From contig DNNE01000065.1 in NCBI GenBank assembly GCA_003487805.1, positions 53,300-117,299 of the forward strand: a stretch of DNA of 64,000 bases, read 5' to 3'. Shown piece after piece: positions 1 through 9,181 of this stretch (positions are counted from its first letter, which is position 1; every line of letters starts with the position of its first letter). The DNA is from Blastocatellia bacterium. Lineage in GTDB: Bacteria > Acidobacteriota > Blastocatellia > Pyrinomonadales > Pyrinomonadaceae. The notes beneath the pieces are model-generated. The model made no database searches and was not told the origin of the DNA. It saw only the letters and a list, made by a program, of their open reading frames with translations. Position numbers and translations under genes: made by a program.

Positions 1-867
<867 letters not shown>

Positions 868-978
868 TCAATCGACTCCTGCAATATTTTAATGCCGAAT
901 CCCGATACATCGGGAGAAAATTCGGAAGGATTTAAAGACCGAGAAGATAACATACGAATCTGACGTTAACAAAATGCC

Positions 979-1773
979 GTCCGCGAAGCGGACGACGCCA
1001 AAATAGCCCAGCGCTTCAGCGCTGGGATCGCAGCGCACACAACTAAAAGTCCGTGAAACGGACGGCTGAAGTGATCGATGCAGTATCAGCCGTCCGTTTT
1101 GCGGACTGTTGTCTATTTTGTAAACCCGATCCCACCGATGAATCGTTGGGCTATTATCAATTTGCCCGTTTCACGGGCACGTGACCCGCCCTGGTGAAAC
1201 GGACGTCTGACATCACCGAAACACGTACCGGCGGTCGTAGGGCACACCGTACCGATCAAGAAATTCCAAGAACTCTTCTTCGAAAGTTCGTTTGCGGTGA
1301 TGTTCCTTTTGGTTCGCGATGTATCTTGAAACCGTCTTCAACTGAGATGCCCCCACGCTGAAAGCTCCATAACCATCTTGCCATGCGAACTTTCGATGAC
1401 GCGGTATTTGATCATGAATCCATTTAGATGAGCCGCCTTTAATTAGTTGAATTGCTTTCGCGACGCTCATTGTCGAAGGTAAGCACAAAAGAGTGTGAAG
1501 GTGATCCGTCGTACCACCGACCGCGATGGCTTTCATCCCATTCTCTCTCGCAATCCCGCCGATGTAGGGCCAAAGGCGTGATTCCAATTCCTGATCAATA
1601 AATGGAAATCTCTCTTTTGTGCCAAATATGTAGTGAACAAAGGTACTCACGTAGGAGTGGGGCATCACGTTCTCCTTTTTCAGTCGTCCGCTTTGCGGAC
1701 TAATTGTTCCTATGGCTTATTGTCCCAGCGCTGAAGCGCTGGGCTATTTTCAAGCGGTCCGCTGCGCGGACGC
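979..1773. mobile_element. REP/IS200-like element with mirrored palindromic ends
   Basis: A transposase gene sits between two clusters of short palindromes. The left cluster holds gtccgcgaagcggac (979-993), an AGCGCTTCAGCGCT palindrome (within 1000-1026), gtccgtgaaacggac (1049-1063), gtccgttttgcggac (1092-1106) and gcccgtttcacgggc (1164-1178). The right cluster holds gtccgctttgcggac (1686-1700), a 27-base block at 1724-1750 that is the exact reverse complement of 1000-1026, and a GCGGTCC...GGACGC palindrome at 1755-1773. The order of the outer two palindromes is mirrored on the two sides, giving a roughly 795-bp unit. This matches a REP-associated tyrosine transposase with its cognate repeats. 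The exact ends are inferred. Confidence 0.75.
1213..1668 (-). CDS. IS200-like / REP-associated tyrosine transposase (Y1_Tnp)
   Basis: Predicted HUH single-strand transposase of 151 residues, the normal length for IS200 TnpA or RAYT proteins. It shows the N-terminal YHxIxGTK-like start (VHYIFGTKERFPFI), the metal-binding HUH motif as DHLHTLL near residue 56, and the C-terminal region with a Tyr in RYIANQKEHH that is the probable nucleophile. These enzymes nick and join single-stranded DNA at hairpins, and the gene is surrounded by such hairpins. No accessory TnpB gene is present, which fits IS200 or RAYT better than IS605. The reading frame is intact, so the enzyme may be functional. Confidence 0.88.
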   Translation of the reverse strand: MMPHSYVSTFVHYIFGTKERFPFIDQELESRLWPYIGGIARENGMKAIAVGGTTDHLHTLLCLPSTMSVAKAIQLIKGGSSKWIHDQIPRHRKFAWQDGYGAFSVGASQLKTVSRYIANQKEHHRKRTFEEEFLEFLDRYGVPYDRRYVFR

Positions 1774-1895
1774 AGATCTCAGCTCGGACTCACGCCGACT
1801 GAAGCTCGCAGACAAGATAGGACTTTTTGTCTTTATTAAATACGTAATGATTTTTGCAAGCGTCCGAGCAAGAATCCTCGAAACTTTACTTGTCC

Positions 1896-1913
1896 CATTG
1901 TCGTAGTACAATG
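1896..1913 (+). promoter_or_regulatory. Putative GntR operator overlapping a -10 box
   Basis: The sequence CATTGT-CGTAGT-ACAATG is an inverted repeat with perfect 6-bp arms that ends 8 bases before the start codon of the GntR-family gene. TACAAT (1907-1912) inside the right arm resembles a -10 hexamer. YtrA-type regulators usually repress their own operon through such sites, so autorepression is likely. The -35 box is not clear. Confidence 0.5.
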
Positions 1914-1921
1914 GTGAAACG

Positions 1922-2293
1922 ATGTTTCAAGTAGACGCCAAGCATCCAACGCCGCTTTATCACCAGCTCGATCGGTCGATTCGCTTTGCGATTGCGACCG
2001 GCAAGCTCGGGATCGGCGATCAACTACCGACGGTGCGGCAGTTGGCGGTGGACTTGCGCATAAACGCGAACACGGTCGCGAAAGTTTATGCGGAGCTGGA
2101 ACGCAGCGGCGTGGTTGAGACGCGGCGCGGGGTGGGCACTTTTGTCACCGCCCGGCCAAACGAGGCGACGAGCCGTCGCGATCGCGACCGGGACCTGCGT
2201 GAGTTAGCCGATCATTTCATTGCGCAGTCGCATGAACGCGGCTTCTCGATTGACGACGTGATCGAACATTTGGAAAGAAGGCGGAGGAAGTAA
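1922..2293 (+). CDS. GntR-family regulator, YtrA type
   Basis: Small DNA-binding repressor of 123 residues. Residues 10-75 form the GntR winged helix (TPLYHQLDRSIRFAIATGKL, LPTVRQLAVDL, NTVAKVYAELE, VETRRGVGTFV). Only about 45 residues follow, which is too short for a ligand-binding FadR or HutC domain and typical of the YtrA subfamily that controls membrane-protein or transporter operons. A palindromic operator-like site lies directly upstream. The next gene, on the same strand 75 bp downstream, encodes a stomatin-like membrane protein, so the two probably form an operon. The effector is unknown. Confidence 0.9.
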   Translation: MFQVDAKHPTPLYHQLDRSIRFAIATGKLGIGDQLPTVRQLAVDLRINANTVAKVYAELERSGVVETRRGVGTFVTARPNEATSRRDRDRDLRELADHFIAQSHERGFSIDDVIEHLERRRRK

Positions 2294-2336
2294 CGCAAAC
2301 TGTTAGTTTGCGATCATCGCAAGCTAACAGCTTGCG
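2294..2336. repeat. Two adjacent palindromes between the GntR and SPFH genes
   Basis: cgcaaactgttagtttgcg (2294-2312) is followed by cgcaagctaacagcttgcg (2318-2336). The two near-identical palindromes are separated by 5 bases and sit inside the probable operon, where they could form mRNA hairpins. Confidence 0.7.
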
Positions 2337-2367
2337 CTACGAAAGCGAGAAAGAAGGAGATACATTG

Positions 2368-3306
2368 ATGCCTATGCAAAACATGCAAAACCTGGTTCAG
2401 AATCGCAGCAACCTGCCGGCGCCAATTGCGCCCCGGCTCAACTTTGTCGCCGCGCTCGCGTTCATCGCGCCGGTTGGCCTGGGCGTGCTGTCGACGCTGA
2501 TAACATTGAATCCGGTTGGCGCCATTTTGGGAGTCCTGCTCGGCTTCCTGCTGGCCCAATCGCCAAAGATTGCGCGCCAATGGGAACGTGCGGTCGTGCT
2601 CCGCTTAGGTAAATTCATCGGCCTGCGCGGCCCGGGTTTGTTCTGGATCATTCCGTTCGTCGACAGCATCTCGACCTGGATCGATCAGCGCGTGGTCACG
2701 ACTGGTTTCGCCGCGGAAGAAACTTTGACCAGCGACACTGTCCCGGTGAACGTCGACGCGGTGCTGTTCTGGGTTGTTTACGATCCTGAGAAAGCTGCGC
2801 TCGAAGTGCAGAACTACCCCCAGGCCGTGAGTTGGGCCGCGCAGACAGCCTTGCGCGACATCATCGGCCGGACTTCATTGAGCGATCTGTTGCGCGGTCG
2901 TGAGCGCATCGAAGATGAATTGCAGAAGTTGATCGACGAACGTTCGAATCCGTGGGGTGTGACTGTTCAGTCAGTCGAGATGCGCGACGTGATCATTCCC
3001 GCGGCGTTGCAGGATGCGATGTCGCGCGAGGCGCAAGCCTCGCGTGAGAAAGCCGCGCGCGTAATCCTGGCTGAGGCCGAGGTCGAAATCGCTGCGCGCT
3101 TCGACAAAGCGTCAGAGTCTTATCGCAACAATCCTACGGCTATGCACCTGCGCGCGATGAACATGCTGTACGAAGGCTTGAAAGAAAAAGGCGCGCTGAT
3201 GATCGTGCCCAGCAGCGCAGTTGAAACAATGGGTATGGGCGGTTTGATGGGTGCGGCCGCGCTCAGGCAGCAGGAGCTGACCGGAGGCAAGGAAAAGCCG
3301 GAGTGA
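2368..3306 (+). CDS. SPFH/Band 7 (stomatin/slipin-like) membrane protein
   Basis: Membrane scaffold protein of 312 residues. A hydrophobic N-terminal hairpin (about residues 25-60: FVAALAFIAPVGLGVLSTL, VGAILGVLLGFLLA) is followed by the Band 7 domain (VVLRLGKFIGLRGPGLFWI, VPVNVDAVLFWVVYDPEKA, LRDIIGRTSLSDLL) and an Ala/Glu-rich coiled-coil region with EAQASREKAARVI. The ATG at 2368 is chosen because AGAAGGAGA lies just upstream; an upstream in-frame ATG at 2308 would read through the palindromic repeats. Slipins often partner with an NfeD protease, but none is visible. Control by the upstream GntR protein is inferred. Confidence 0.9.
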   Translation: MPMQNMQNLVQNRSNLPAPIAPRLNFVAALAFIAPVGLGVLSTLITLNPVGAILGVLLGFLLAQSPKIARQWERAVVLRLGKFIGLRGPGLFWIIPFVDSISTWIDQRVVTTGFAAEETLTSDTVPVNVDAVLFWVVYDPEKAALEVQNYPQAVSWAAQTALRDIIGRTSLSDLLRGRERIEDELQKLIDERSNPWGVTVQSVEMRDVIIPAALQDAMSREAQASREKAARVILAEAEVEIAARFDKASESYRNNPTAMHLRAMNMLYEGLKEKGALMIVPSSAVETMGMGGLMGAAALRQQELTGGKEKPE

Positions 3307-3330
3307 GCAAAACCGTCCGGCGGCTAGAGT

Positions 3331-3482
3331 GGCCCGTTTCGTGCCATTAGGCACGAAATGTTTATAGCCGGTCGCACTCCTGAACTATTCAAGCCCGCGA
3401 AATCGAAATACATTTCGATTTCGCGGGCAATCTATTTTAGGAACTTGGTTCTATAAACATTTCGCGCCTAAACGGCGCGAAG
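3331..3482. repeat. Nested inverted-repeat element
   Basis: The outer arms are an approximately 21-base pair at 3347-3367 and 3451-3471 (one mismatch). Between them lies a perfect 17-bp inverted repeat (3393-3409 with 3412-3428) separated by 2 bases. A further cgcgcctaaacggcgcg palindrome closes the right side. It separates the stomatin gene from a convergent small gene and may act as a bidirectional terminator. Confidence 0.7.
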
Positions 3483-3489
3483 AAAATCG

Positions 3490-3765
3490 CTACTGTTCTT
3501 CCGGTTCGATCTTGATCTTCATTGCTCGCAAGATCCGCAAATCTTCGTCAGTGAAATCGGCTGCTGCCGTGTGGCCATCTTCTGCTTCATCATCTTCACT
3601 CTGCGGCCGCAATCCGATCTCGAGCTTCAGGGTTAGCTCCATCTCAAATCCAGCCTCGCGCAAGCGCTCGATCGCCGCAGCTACAGTTGCCGACTGCTGC
3701 ACCGATTCATTGATGGCCGTACCGACTTCTTCGGCCAGCCGTTTCGTCTCTTCGTCCATTTCCAC
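3490..3765 (-). CDS. Small acidic conserved hypothetical protein
   Basis: A 91-residue acidic soluble protein that I do not recognise as a named family. The N-terminal half looks helical (EETKRLAEEVGTAINESVQQ, AAAIERLREAGFEMELTLKL). The C-terminal half is rich in Asp/Glu (SEDDEAEDG) and ends FTDEDLRILRAMKIKIEPEEQ. There is no signal peptide or membrane segment. Coding is supported by an even length, clear amphipathic pattern and a defined gap on both sides. The gene stands alone, convergent with the stomatin gene. Confidence 0.6.
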   Translation of the reverse strand: MEMDEETKRLAEEVGTAINESVQQSATVAAAIERLREAGFEMELTLKLEIGLRPQSEDDEAEDGHTAAADFTDEDLRILRAMKIKIEPEEQ

Positions 3766-4053
3766 GGTGCGATGCTAAGACACTCATGCGGCGAGTTCAA
3801 GCCCTAATTTGTGTCGGCAGCCCGGCCGTGTGGGGAGGCACGCGTCCCTTCGTTTTCGGCTATGCCGTCTGATGTGCGGACGCGCTCTGCGCTTCCGTCC
3901 AGCTTCCATAGTGAATTTGGGGCTGCGCCCCAATAACTTCGGCATAGTCCACAATCCAGTTGTGAACTCAGGGCTCTTAACATTTCGCGCCGAACGGCGC
4001 GATGTGCTAGCCTCCGAATGCTTCTTGAAACGCACTGACTGTCGCGTCGGCCT
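3766..4053. other. Intergenic region with short palindromes
   Basis: This holds the 5' regions of the divergent small acidic protein gene and the mutase gene. Two palindromes are visible: ttggggctgcgccccaa (3917-3933) and a cgcgccgaacggcgcg unit near 3986-4001, closely related to the one at 3466-3482. Overlapping open frames on both strands here have no family features. Confidence 0.6.
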
Positions 4054-5664
4054 ATGGCGACTAAAACAAAACACGAACGCCGCGAGCATTTCACCACTTC
4101 ATCAGGCATTGAACTGCCCGTCGATTTTAATCCTTCGAATAGCGAGCCGCTTGAATACGATCGCGATCTCGGTGATCCAGGCGAGTTTCCTTATACCCGC
4201 GGAATTCGGCGGAACATGTATCGCGGCCGGCTATGGACCATGCGCCAGTACGCCGGCTATGCGACCGCGGAAGAATCGAATGCGCGCTACAAGTATCTGC
4301 TGGCCCAGGGCACAACGGGATTGTCCGTCGCCTTCGATCTGCCGACGCAGATTGGTTTGGACTCAGACGATGCTTTGGCCGCCGGTGAAGTCGGCAGAGT
4401 CGGCGTGGCGATCGATTCGCTGGAAGACATGCTGCGGTTGTTTGATGGAATTCCGCTCGGCGAAGTTTCGACGTCGATGACGATCAATGCGACGGCGGCG
4501 ATCCTTCTGTGTCTTTATCTCGCGGTTGCGCGCAAACAAAATGTCACCTTTGACAAAGTCAGCGGCACGATCCAGAACGACATTTTGAAAGAGTACATTG
4601 CGCGCGGCACATACATCTTTCCGCCGACGCCATCGTTGCGTTTGATCACCGATACGTTCGCGTTTTGCGCGCGCGAAGTGCCCAACTGGAACACGATATC
4701 GATCAGCGGTTATCACATTCGCGAAGCCGGCGCGACCGCGGTTCAGGAGCTGGCGTTCACGCTTGCCGATGCGATCGCTTACGTGGAAGCTGCGCTTCAA
4801 GCCGGTCTCAAGATTGATGACTTCGCGCCGCGTCTCTCCTTTTTCTTTAATTCGCACAATAACCTGCTGGAAGAGATTGCCAAGTTCCGCGCCGCCCGCC
4901 GCCTGTGGGCGCGCATCATGCGCGATCGTTTTCACGCGCGAGATCCGCGCTCGCTCATGCTCCGCTTTCACGCGCAAACCGCAGGCTCGACGCTGACGGC
5001 GCAACAACCGGAAGTCAATGTCGTGCGCACGACGATTCAGGCGCTGGCCGCGGTCCTGGGTGGCACACAGTCGCTGCACACGAACGCCATGGATGAAGCA
5101 CTCGCGTTGCCGACCGAAGATGCTGCGCGCATCGCTCTGCGCACTCAGCAGGTAATCGCTTTCGAATCTGGCGTTGCTGATACGGCAGATCCGTTGGCCG
5201 GCTCGTACGCGATCGAAGAACTCACGAGTGAGGTTGAGCGGCGCGTCGTCGATTATCTCGACAAGATTGATGCGCTGGGTGGCACGCTGCACGCGATCGA
5301 AACAGGCTACATCCAGCGAGAGATTCAAAACTCAGCTTATGAATATCAGCGGGCGATCGAGACGAATGATGCAATCATTGTCGGCGTGAATCAGTTTCAG
5401 AGTGACGAAGAATCAAAAGTCAAAACTCTGCGCGTCGATCCGGCGATTGAACAAGAGCAGATCGATCGTCTGCGCGCGGTACGCGACGCCCGCGACGCGG
5501 CCGCGACTGAATCTGCTTTAGTGAGATTAGAAGAGGCGGCCCGGGGAACTGAAAATGTCCTGCCGCGAATTCTCGACTGTGTCGATTCGTTCGCTACCGT
5601 CGGTGAGATCAGCAATCGTTTACGCACCGTTTGGGGCGAGTATCGCGAAGCCGTTACGGTGTGA
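4054..5664 (+). CDS. Methylmalonyl-CoA mutase family, catalytic subunit without B12 domain
   Basis: Catalytic barrel of an adenosylcobalamin-dependent acyl-CoA mutase, probably interconverting methylmalonyl-CoA and succinyl-CoA. The 536 residues show the family landmarks: [17 protein letters not shown] (about 58-74), [18 protein letters not shown], the [10 protein letters not shown] loop, [29 protein letters not shown] and [19 protein letters not shown]. There is no C-terminal DxHxxG cobalamin-binding domain, so the enzyme must use a separate B12-binding subunit, and none is in the window. The exact substrate cannot be settled from motifs; ethylmalonyl- or isobutyryl-type mutases share this architecture. 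The mutase start fits ATGGCGACTAAAAC at 4054. Confidence 0.93.
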   Translation: MATKTKHERREHFTTSSGIELPVDFNPSNSEPLEYDRDLGDPGEFPYTRGIRRNMYRGRLWTMRQYAGYATAEESNARYKYLLAQGTTGLSVAFDLPTQIGLDSDDALAAGEVGRVGVAIDSLEDMLRLFDGIPLGEVSTSMTINATAAILLCLYLAVARKQNVTFDKVSGTIQNDILKEYIARGTYIFPPTPSLRLITDTFAFCAREVPNWNTISISGYHIREAGATAVQELAFTLADAIAYVEAALQAGLKIDDFAPRLSFFFNSHNNLLEEIAKFRAARRLWARIMRDRFHARDPRSLMLRFHAQTAGSTLTAQQPEVNVVRTTIQALAAVLGGTQSLHTNAMDEALALPTEDAARIALRTQQVIAFESGVADTADPLAGSYAIEELTSEVERRVVDYLDKIDALGGTLHAIETGYIQREIQNSAYEYQRAIETNDAIIVGVNQFQSDEESKVKTLRVDPAIEQEQIDRLRAVRDARDAAATESALVRLEEAARGTENVLPRILDCVDSFATVGEISNRLRTVWGEYREAVTV

Positions 5665-5717
5665 TTTATGCCACAACAATCCTTGACTTACTCGCGTTTC
5701 AATTGATGTGTTCTGTC

Positions 5718-5946
5718 TTAAGCGCCGAAGGCGCTAAATGTAATAGCCCGGGCCAACGGCCCGGGTATCGGAGCCATATTGATTCGGAGCGCTGAAAGCG
5801 CGGCATACATGATACAAGCTCAAAGTATTCCGCGAATACGTTCTCGAAAAGGCCATTCCATTTCGCGCTTTCAGCGCTCTATTCGTCTCGGCCTCTGCCA
5901 CCCGGCCCGCTGGGCCGGGCTTTTACATTTAACGCCTTCAGCGCCG
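5718..5946. repeat. Large nested inverted-repeat element (about 230 bp)
   Basis: The left part (5718-5765) has a gcgccgaaggcgc palindrome followed by cccgggccaacggcccggg. The right part (5901-5945) is its approximate reverse complement, including the shared ttacattta segment. An inner pair, gagcgctgaaagcgc (from 5787) and gcgctttcagcgctc (to 5879), is nested inside. The whole region could fold as one long cruciform. It fills the 335-bp gap between genes, and no ORF with family features lies in it. Confidence 0.8.
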
Positions 5947-5999
5947 CTCAACGATGTGTGCAATTAGCATCATTAGATGAGTTGTTGTTGCCGTAAGCT

Positions 6000-6728
6000 A
6001 TGACCTCGATCAATTTCTTTATGTCACCCGTGCTGCTGTTCTTCGCGCCCACTCGCGACACGAGTTTGGACTTTCCATTACTATTTTTGCCGGTTGCCAT
6101 CGGCATCACCATAGCGGTCCTGTTGATACTCTACCGGCGAAAGCAGGCGCGAGCGCGAACGCAAATTATGAAAACGGCAGCGGCGCAATTGGGCTGGACG
6201 TTCAGTGCTAAAGCTCCCTGGAATTATATTCCCGGACTTGATCGCTTCACCCTCTTCGGCCAGGGGCACAACAAAGAAATCAGGAACATAATGTATGGCG
6301 AAGCCAGTGGAATTAAGACCGCGGTGTTCGATTACTTTTACATCACCGGCTCTGGCAGAAGCGCTGCGAGGCATTATCAAACAGTCGTATATCTCGAGCC
6401 CGCAAATCTGGCGCTGCCATATTTTTCTCTGCGGCCCGAAGGGTTGATGTCGAAAGTCCTCTCGGCGTTTGGCTATCAGGACATCGATTTTGGACAGCGG
6501 CCGGAGTTTTCGCGGCAATACATCCTGCGCGGTCAGGACGAGCCGGCGATTCGCCAAACTTTTAATGACGCCGTGCTTTCTTTTTACGAAAGTTATCCCG
6601 GCACCTGCACCGATGTCGGAGGGAATCAACTGTTTCTGTTTCGCGTCGGCTACGAATTTCAACCACAGGAAATTCAGTCGTACATAGGCCTGGCGCTTCA
6701 GGTCGCAAAACTGCTACGACCTTACTAG
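6000..6728 (+). CDS. Membrane-anchored hypothetical protein
   Basis: A 242-residue protein I cannot assign to a named family. One or two N-terminal hydrophobic segments (about residues 5-15 and 23-44, the latter PLLFLPVAIGITIAVLLIL followed by YRRKQARAR) suggest an inner-membrane anchor with the remaining 190 residues in the cytoplasm. The soluble part has alternating beta-like stretches (AVFDYFYITGSG, QTVVYLEPANLALPYFSL, GGNQLFLFRVGYEF). It is followed 16 bp later by a deacetylase gene on the same strand, so the two may be co-transcribed. Confidence 0.7.
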   Translation: MTSINFFMSPVLLFFAPTRDTSLDFPLLFLPVAIGITIAVLLILYRRKQARARTQIMKTAAAQLGWTFSAKAPWNYIPGLDRFTLFGQGHNKEIRNIMYGEASGIKTAVFDYFYITGSGRSAARHYQTVVYLEPANLALPYFSLRPEGLMSKVLSAFGYQDIDFGQRPEFSRQYILRGQDEPAIRQTFNDAVLSFYESYPGTCTDVGGNQLFLFRVGYEFQPQEIQSYIGLALQVAKLLRPY

Positions 6729-6744
6729 CTTAAGGAGTCTCAAT

Positions 6745-7680
6745 ATGAATCGACGAGATTTTGTCGGGATTGCCGCCGCGTCGGCAGTGGCGCTTGGTCT
6801 AAAACGGCAAGGATTTGCGAAGAATTCGGCGGCGCCGCAGTTCGCTATCACGATGGATGACTTTAATTGGCGGAATGCCGTACACCTCACCGCCGAAGAA
6901 CGCAATCGGGCGATTCTCGACACCCTGGCAGCAAACAGAGTGAAAGCAGCGCTCTTTGTGATAGGCCGAAACGCTGATGCTCAGGAGGGCATGACGTTGC
7001 TGCGAAAGTGGGACCAGGCCGGACACTTGATCGGGAATCACACCTACTCGCACCGCTCACTTAATTCGGACATCACGGCTGCGGAATACGAAAACGACAT
7101 CTTGCGCGCTGAGATAATTCTCATCGGCTCCAATGGTTTTCGCAAGCTGTTTCGTTATCCAATGTTGAAGGAAGGCGACACGGCCGCAAAACGAGATCAC
7201 GTGCGCGCCTTTCTCAAGAGTCATGGCTATCGCATAGGTCATGTGACGATCGATAACTCTGATTGGATCGTTGATTCGAGATTGAGCGCGCGTTTGGAAA
7301 AAGATCCGAAGGCTGACGTCAAACCGTATCGCGATTTTTATCTCGAGCACATGTGGGACCGTGCGCAGTATTACGATTCGCTAGCGACGAAGGTAACCGG
7401 CCGCCCGGTGAAGCATACCGTCCTGATGCACTTCAATCTGCTGAATGGATTGTTCCTCGGCGATCTGATCGAGATGTTCAAGGGCAAAGGGTGGCAACTG
7501 ATCGGCGCCGAAGAAGCCTTCACTGATCCAATCTTCCGCGCTGAACCGAATACACTTCCGGCGGGCGAGAGCATCGTCTGGTCGCTGGCGAAAGAGAAGG
7601 GAACGATTGCCAAGTCGTTGCGTTACCCGGCGGAAGATGGTGACTACGAAACCGCGCGGATGAATAAGCTGGGATTGTGA
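6745..7680 (+). CDS. Polysaccharide deacetylase (NodB-like), Tat-exported
   Basis: Predicted metal-dependent deacetylase of 311 residues acting on envelope or extracellular carbohydrate. The N-terminus MNRRDFVGIAAASAVALGL carries a twin-arginine motif, pointing to Tat export. The NodB signatures are present: the TMDD motif at residues 36-39 and the metal-binding HxxxH in GNHTYSHRSL near residue 94. AAGGAG-like sequence (ttaaggag) lies upstream of the ATG, 16 bp after the preceding membrane-protein gene. The substrate is not evident. Confidence 0.88.
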   Translation: MNRRDFVGIAAASAVALGLKRQGFAKNSAAPQFAITMDDFNWRNAVHLTAEERNRAILDTLAANRVKAALFVIGRNADAQEGMTLLRKWDQAGHLIGNHTYSHRSLNSDITAAEYENDILRAEIILIGSNGFRKLFRYPMLKEGDTAAKRDHVRAFLKSHGYRIGHVTIDNSDWIVDSRLSARLEKDPKADVKPYRDFYLEHMWDRAQYYDSLATKVTGRPVKHTVLMHFNLLNGLFLGDLIEMFKGKGWQLIGAEEAFTDPIFRAEPNTLPAGESIVWSLAKEKGTIAKSLRYPAEDGDYETARMNKLGL

Positions 7681-7737
7681 GAATGTCGAAAGGCGCGAGC
7701 GACATTGAGTACTCGCCAACGTTTGATTCAATTCTTC

Positions 7738-7842
7738 GCGGCGACGAGTCGCCGCAACTCCAACAAGCGCCATCATTTTGGAGTGCGGTAACTTGTTACC
7801 GCTTTCGTTTACGAGGTAAGAAAAGCGGCGACGAGTCGCCGC
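7738..7842. repeat. Palindromic repeat pair with inner palindrome
   Basis: gcggcgacgagtcgccgc occurs at 7738-7755 and again at 7825-7842. A third palindrome, gcggtaacttgttaccgc, lies at 7785-7802. An actcca/tggagt pair brackets the loop between them. This is the main content of the 240-bp gap after the deacetylase gene. Confidence 0.75.
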
Positions 7843-7920
7843 ACTCCATACCACTACTCACCGCTTCCCCTACGGTACTGACTCCATCACGTCAACGATA
7901 ACTTAAGACACTACCTGAGT

Positions 7921-8247
7921 TCAGAAGAACCGCCGGCCGTTTCGCAGGAGAAATCCGAGAAACAATCCCGCGGCCGCCGAGATCAAAATTGCCTGTCCCG
8001 GTTTTCGTCGCGCATAGTCTTTTGCTTCATCGGCAATCTCATTTAAGTTCTTTCCCTGCAAGTCCTTGAACTTATCGCCGAGTACTCCGGCCTTCTCTTC
8101 AATGTAATCACTTGCGCGCGATGCCGCGTCCGCAATTTTTCTGCCGTATTCGTTTGCCGTATCTGAAAATTCTGACATTCTGGTTTCACTCCCGAGAATC
8201 ATTGATTGATTGGATTCGTTCTGGTTGTTACCCGTGACTGTATGCAT
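7921..8247 (-). CDS. DUF883/YqjD-like membrane-anchored stress protein
   Basis: Small protein of up to 108 residues with the layout of the DUF883 (ElaB/YqjD) family: an amphipathic helical region (SDTANEYGRKIADAASRASDYI) and a C-terminal RxxP motif with glycine-rich membrane anchor (RRKPGQAILISAAAGLFLGFLL) ending in RNGRRFF. In E. coli such proteins sit in the inner membrane and bind ribosomes in stationary phase; that role is only inferred here. Both the ATG at 8247 (GGGAG 5 bases upstream) and an internal ATG at 8178 (GGGAG 10 bases upstream) have plausible ribosome-binding sites, and the family-like region begins at the second. Confidence 0.75.
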   Translation of the reverse strand: MHTVTGNNQNESNQSMILGSETRMSEFSDTANEYGRKIADAASRASDYIEEKAGVLGDKFKDLQGKNLNEIADEAKDYARRKPGQAILISAAAGLFLGFLLRNGRRFF

Positions 8248-8411
8248 GATTACTCCCTTTTTGTGCGCGAACAGTTTCTATACGACAGAAACCCGCGACT
8301 GGTTGCGGAAAACTCAACCACGTCGAGGCTGTTGAGAAAGACAACTCACGCCAAGGCGCAAAGCCGCAAAGAAAAACCGCAAAGTAAGACAAGGGACCGT
8401 CTTTGGCGGTC

Positions 8412-8452
8412 TTGACTTTGAGCTGGGATCGATGGTAAGTAAGCACTTACTT
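8412..8452 (+). promoter_or_regulatory. Promoter and palindromic operator of the efflux operon
   Basis: TTGACT (8412-8417) with a TAAGTA-like -10 (8436-8441) is overlapped by a perfect 7+2+7 inverted repeat, AAGTAAG-CA-CTTACTT (8437-8452). This is the kind of site bound by TetR-family repressors, and it lies directly upstream of a tetR gene, so autorepression of the operon is likely. The site covers the first in-frame ATG at 8432, which argues that translation begins further downstream. Confidence 0.6.
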
Positions 8453-8518
8453 CAGAGGTCTCAGATTTCATTGCAACCACAAAAAAGAGTTCCGGCGAAT
8501 GGCGCTAACGGCGCGCGC

Positions 8519-9181
8519 ATGACGGGCGAAAACAGGCGCCTGCAAATACTGCGCGTCGCGATGCGTCTGTTTTCACAGCGCGGCTTTCGCGGCACGACCA
8601 CCAAAGAAATCGCGCTCGCCGCCGGTGTGTCTGAAGCGATGGTCTTCCGTCACTTTGCGACCAAGGAAGAGCTTTACAGCGCCATCCTCGATCACAAAGC
8701 CTGCGTTCACGAGACCATGGATCCGTTACAGGTCGTAGCCGACGCGGTGGCGGCCAGGGACGACAGTGCGGTGTTTGAAGGCTTAGCGTTGGACGCGCTC
8801 AATCAACATGATTGCGATCCGGAGTTCCATCGCCTGCTGTTGCATTCAGCCCTCGAAGAGCACGAACTGGCGCACATGTTCTGGGAGAAGTTCGTCAAGC
8901 GCGTGTATCGCACGCTGCGGAACTATATTCGCGAGCGTCAGCGCGAAGGCGCGATGAAAAACATCGAGCCGCTCGTCGTCGTGCGCGCTTTCGTCGGGAT
9001 GATCATTCATCATTCACTTAACAACAATCTTTGGGATCGCCAACAGCAGTTGTTGAAGATCTCGAATCAAGCCGCCGCGCGCGAGTTCACAAACATTCTG
9101 TTGCACGGCGTCTCGGTCGAACCGCGCAAGGTTGGCGGTCCCCGCAAAGTAACTCAACGCAGAAAGCGATCGAACAAATGA
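8519..9181 (+). CDS. TetR/AcrR-family repressor of the efflux operon
   Basis: Regulator of about 220 residues. The TetR N-terminal domain is clear: ILRVAMRLFSQRGFRGTT, EIALAAGVSEAMVFRHF and ATKEELYSAIL. The remaining helical domain would bind an efflux substrate. An in-frame ATG at 8432 exists, but it overlaps the promoter and operator, so the ATG at 8519 (MTGENRRL) is preferred; a TTG at 8471 is also possible. Its stop codon overlaps the start of the adaptor gene (ATGA at 9178-9181), showing translational coupling to the pump it probably controls. Confidence 0.88.
   Translation: MTGENRRLQILRVAMRLFSQRGFRGTTTKEIALAAGVSEAMVFRHFATKEELYSAILDHKACVHETMDPLQVVADAVAARDDSAVFEGLALDALNQHDCDPEFHRLLLHSALEEHELAHMFWEKFVKRVYRTLRNYIRERQREGAMKNIEPLVVVRAFVGMIIHHSLNNNLWDRQQQLLKISNQAAAREFTNILLHGVSVEPRKVGGPRKVTQRRKRSNK

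Noticed and set aside
3809..4480. Plus-strand frame overlapping the start of the mutase gene
   Set aside because: It runs out of frame through the conserved mutase N-terminus and includes intergenic palindromes.
4363..5328. Long open frame on the minus strand inside the mutase gene
   Set aside because: It is antisense to a gene with strong family motifs and its own translation is Arg-rich with no recognisable domain; an effect of codon bias.
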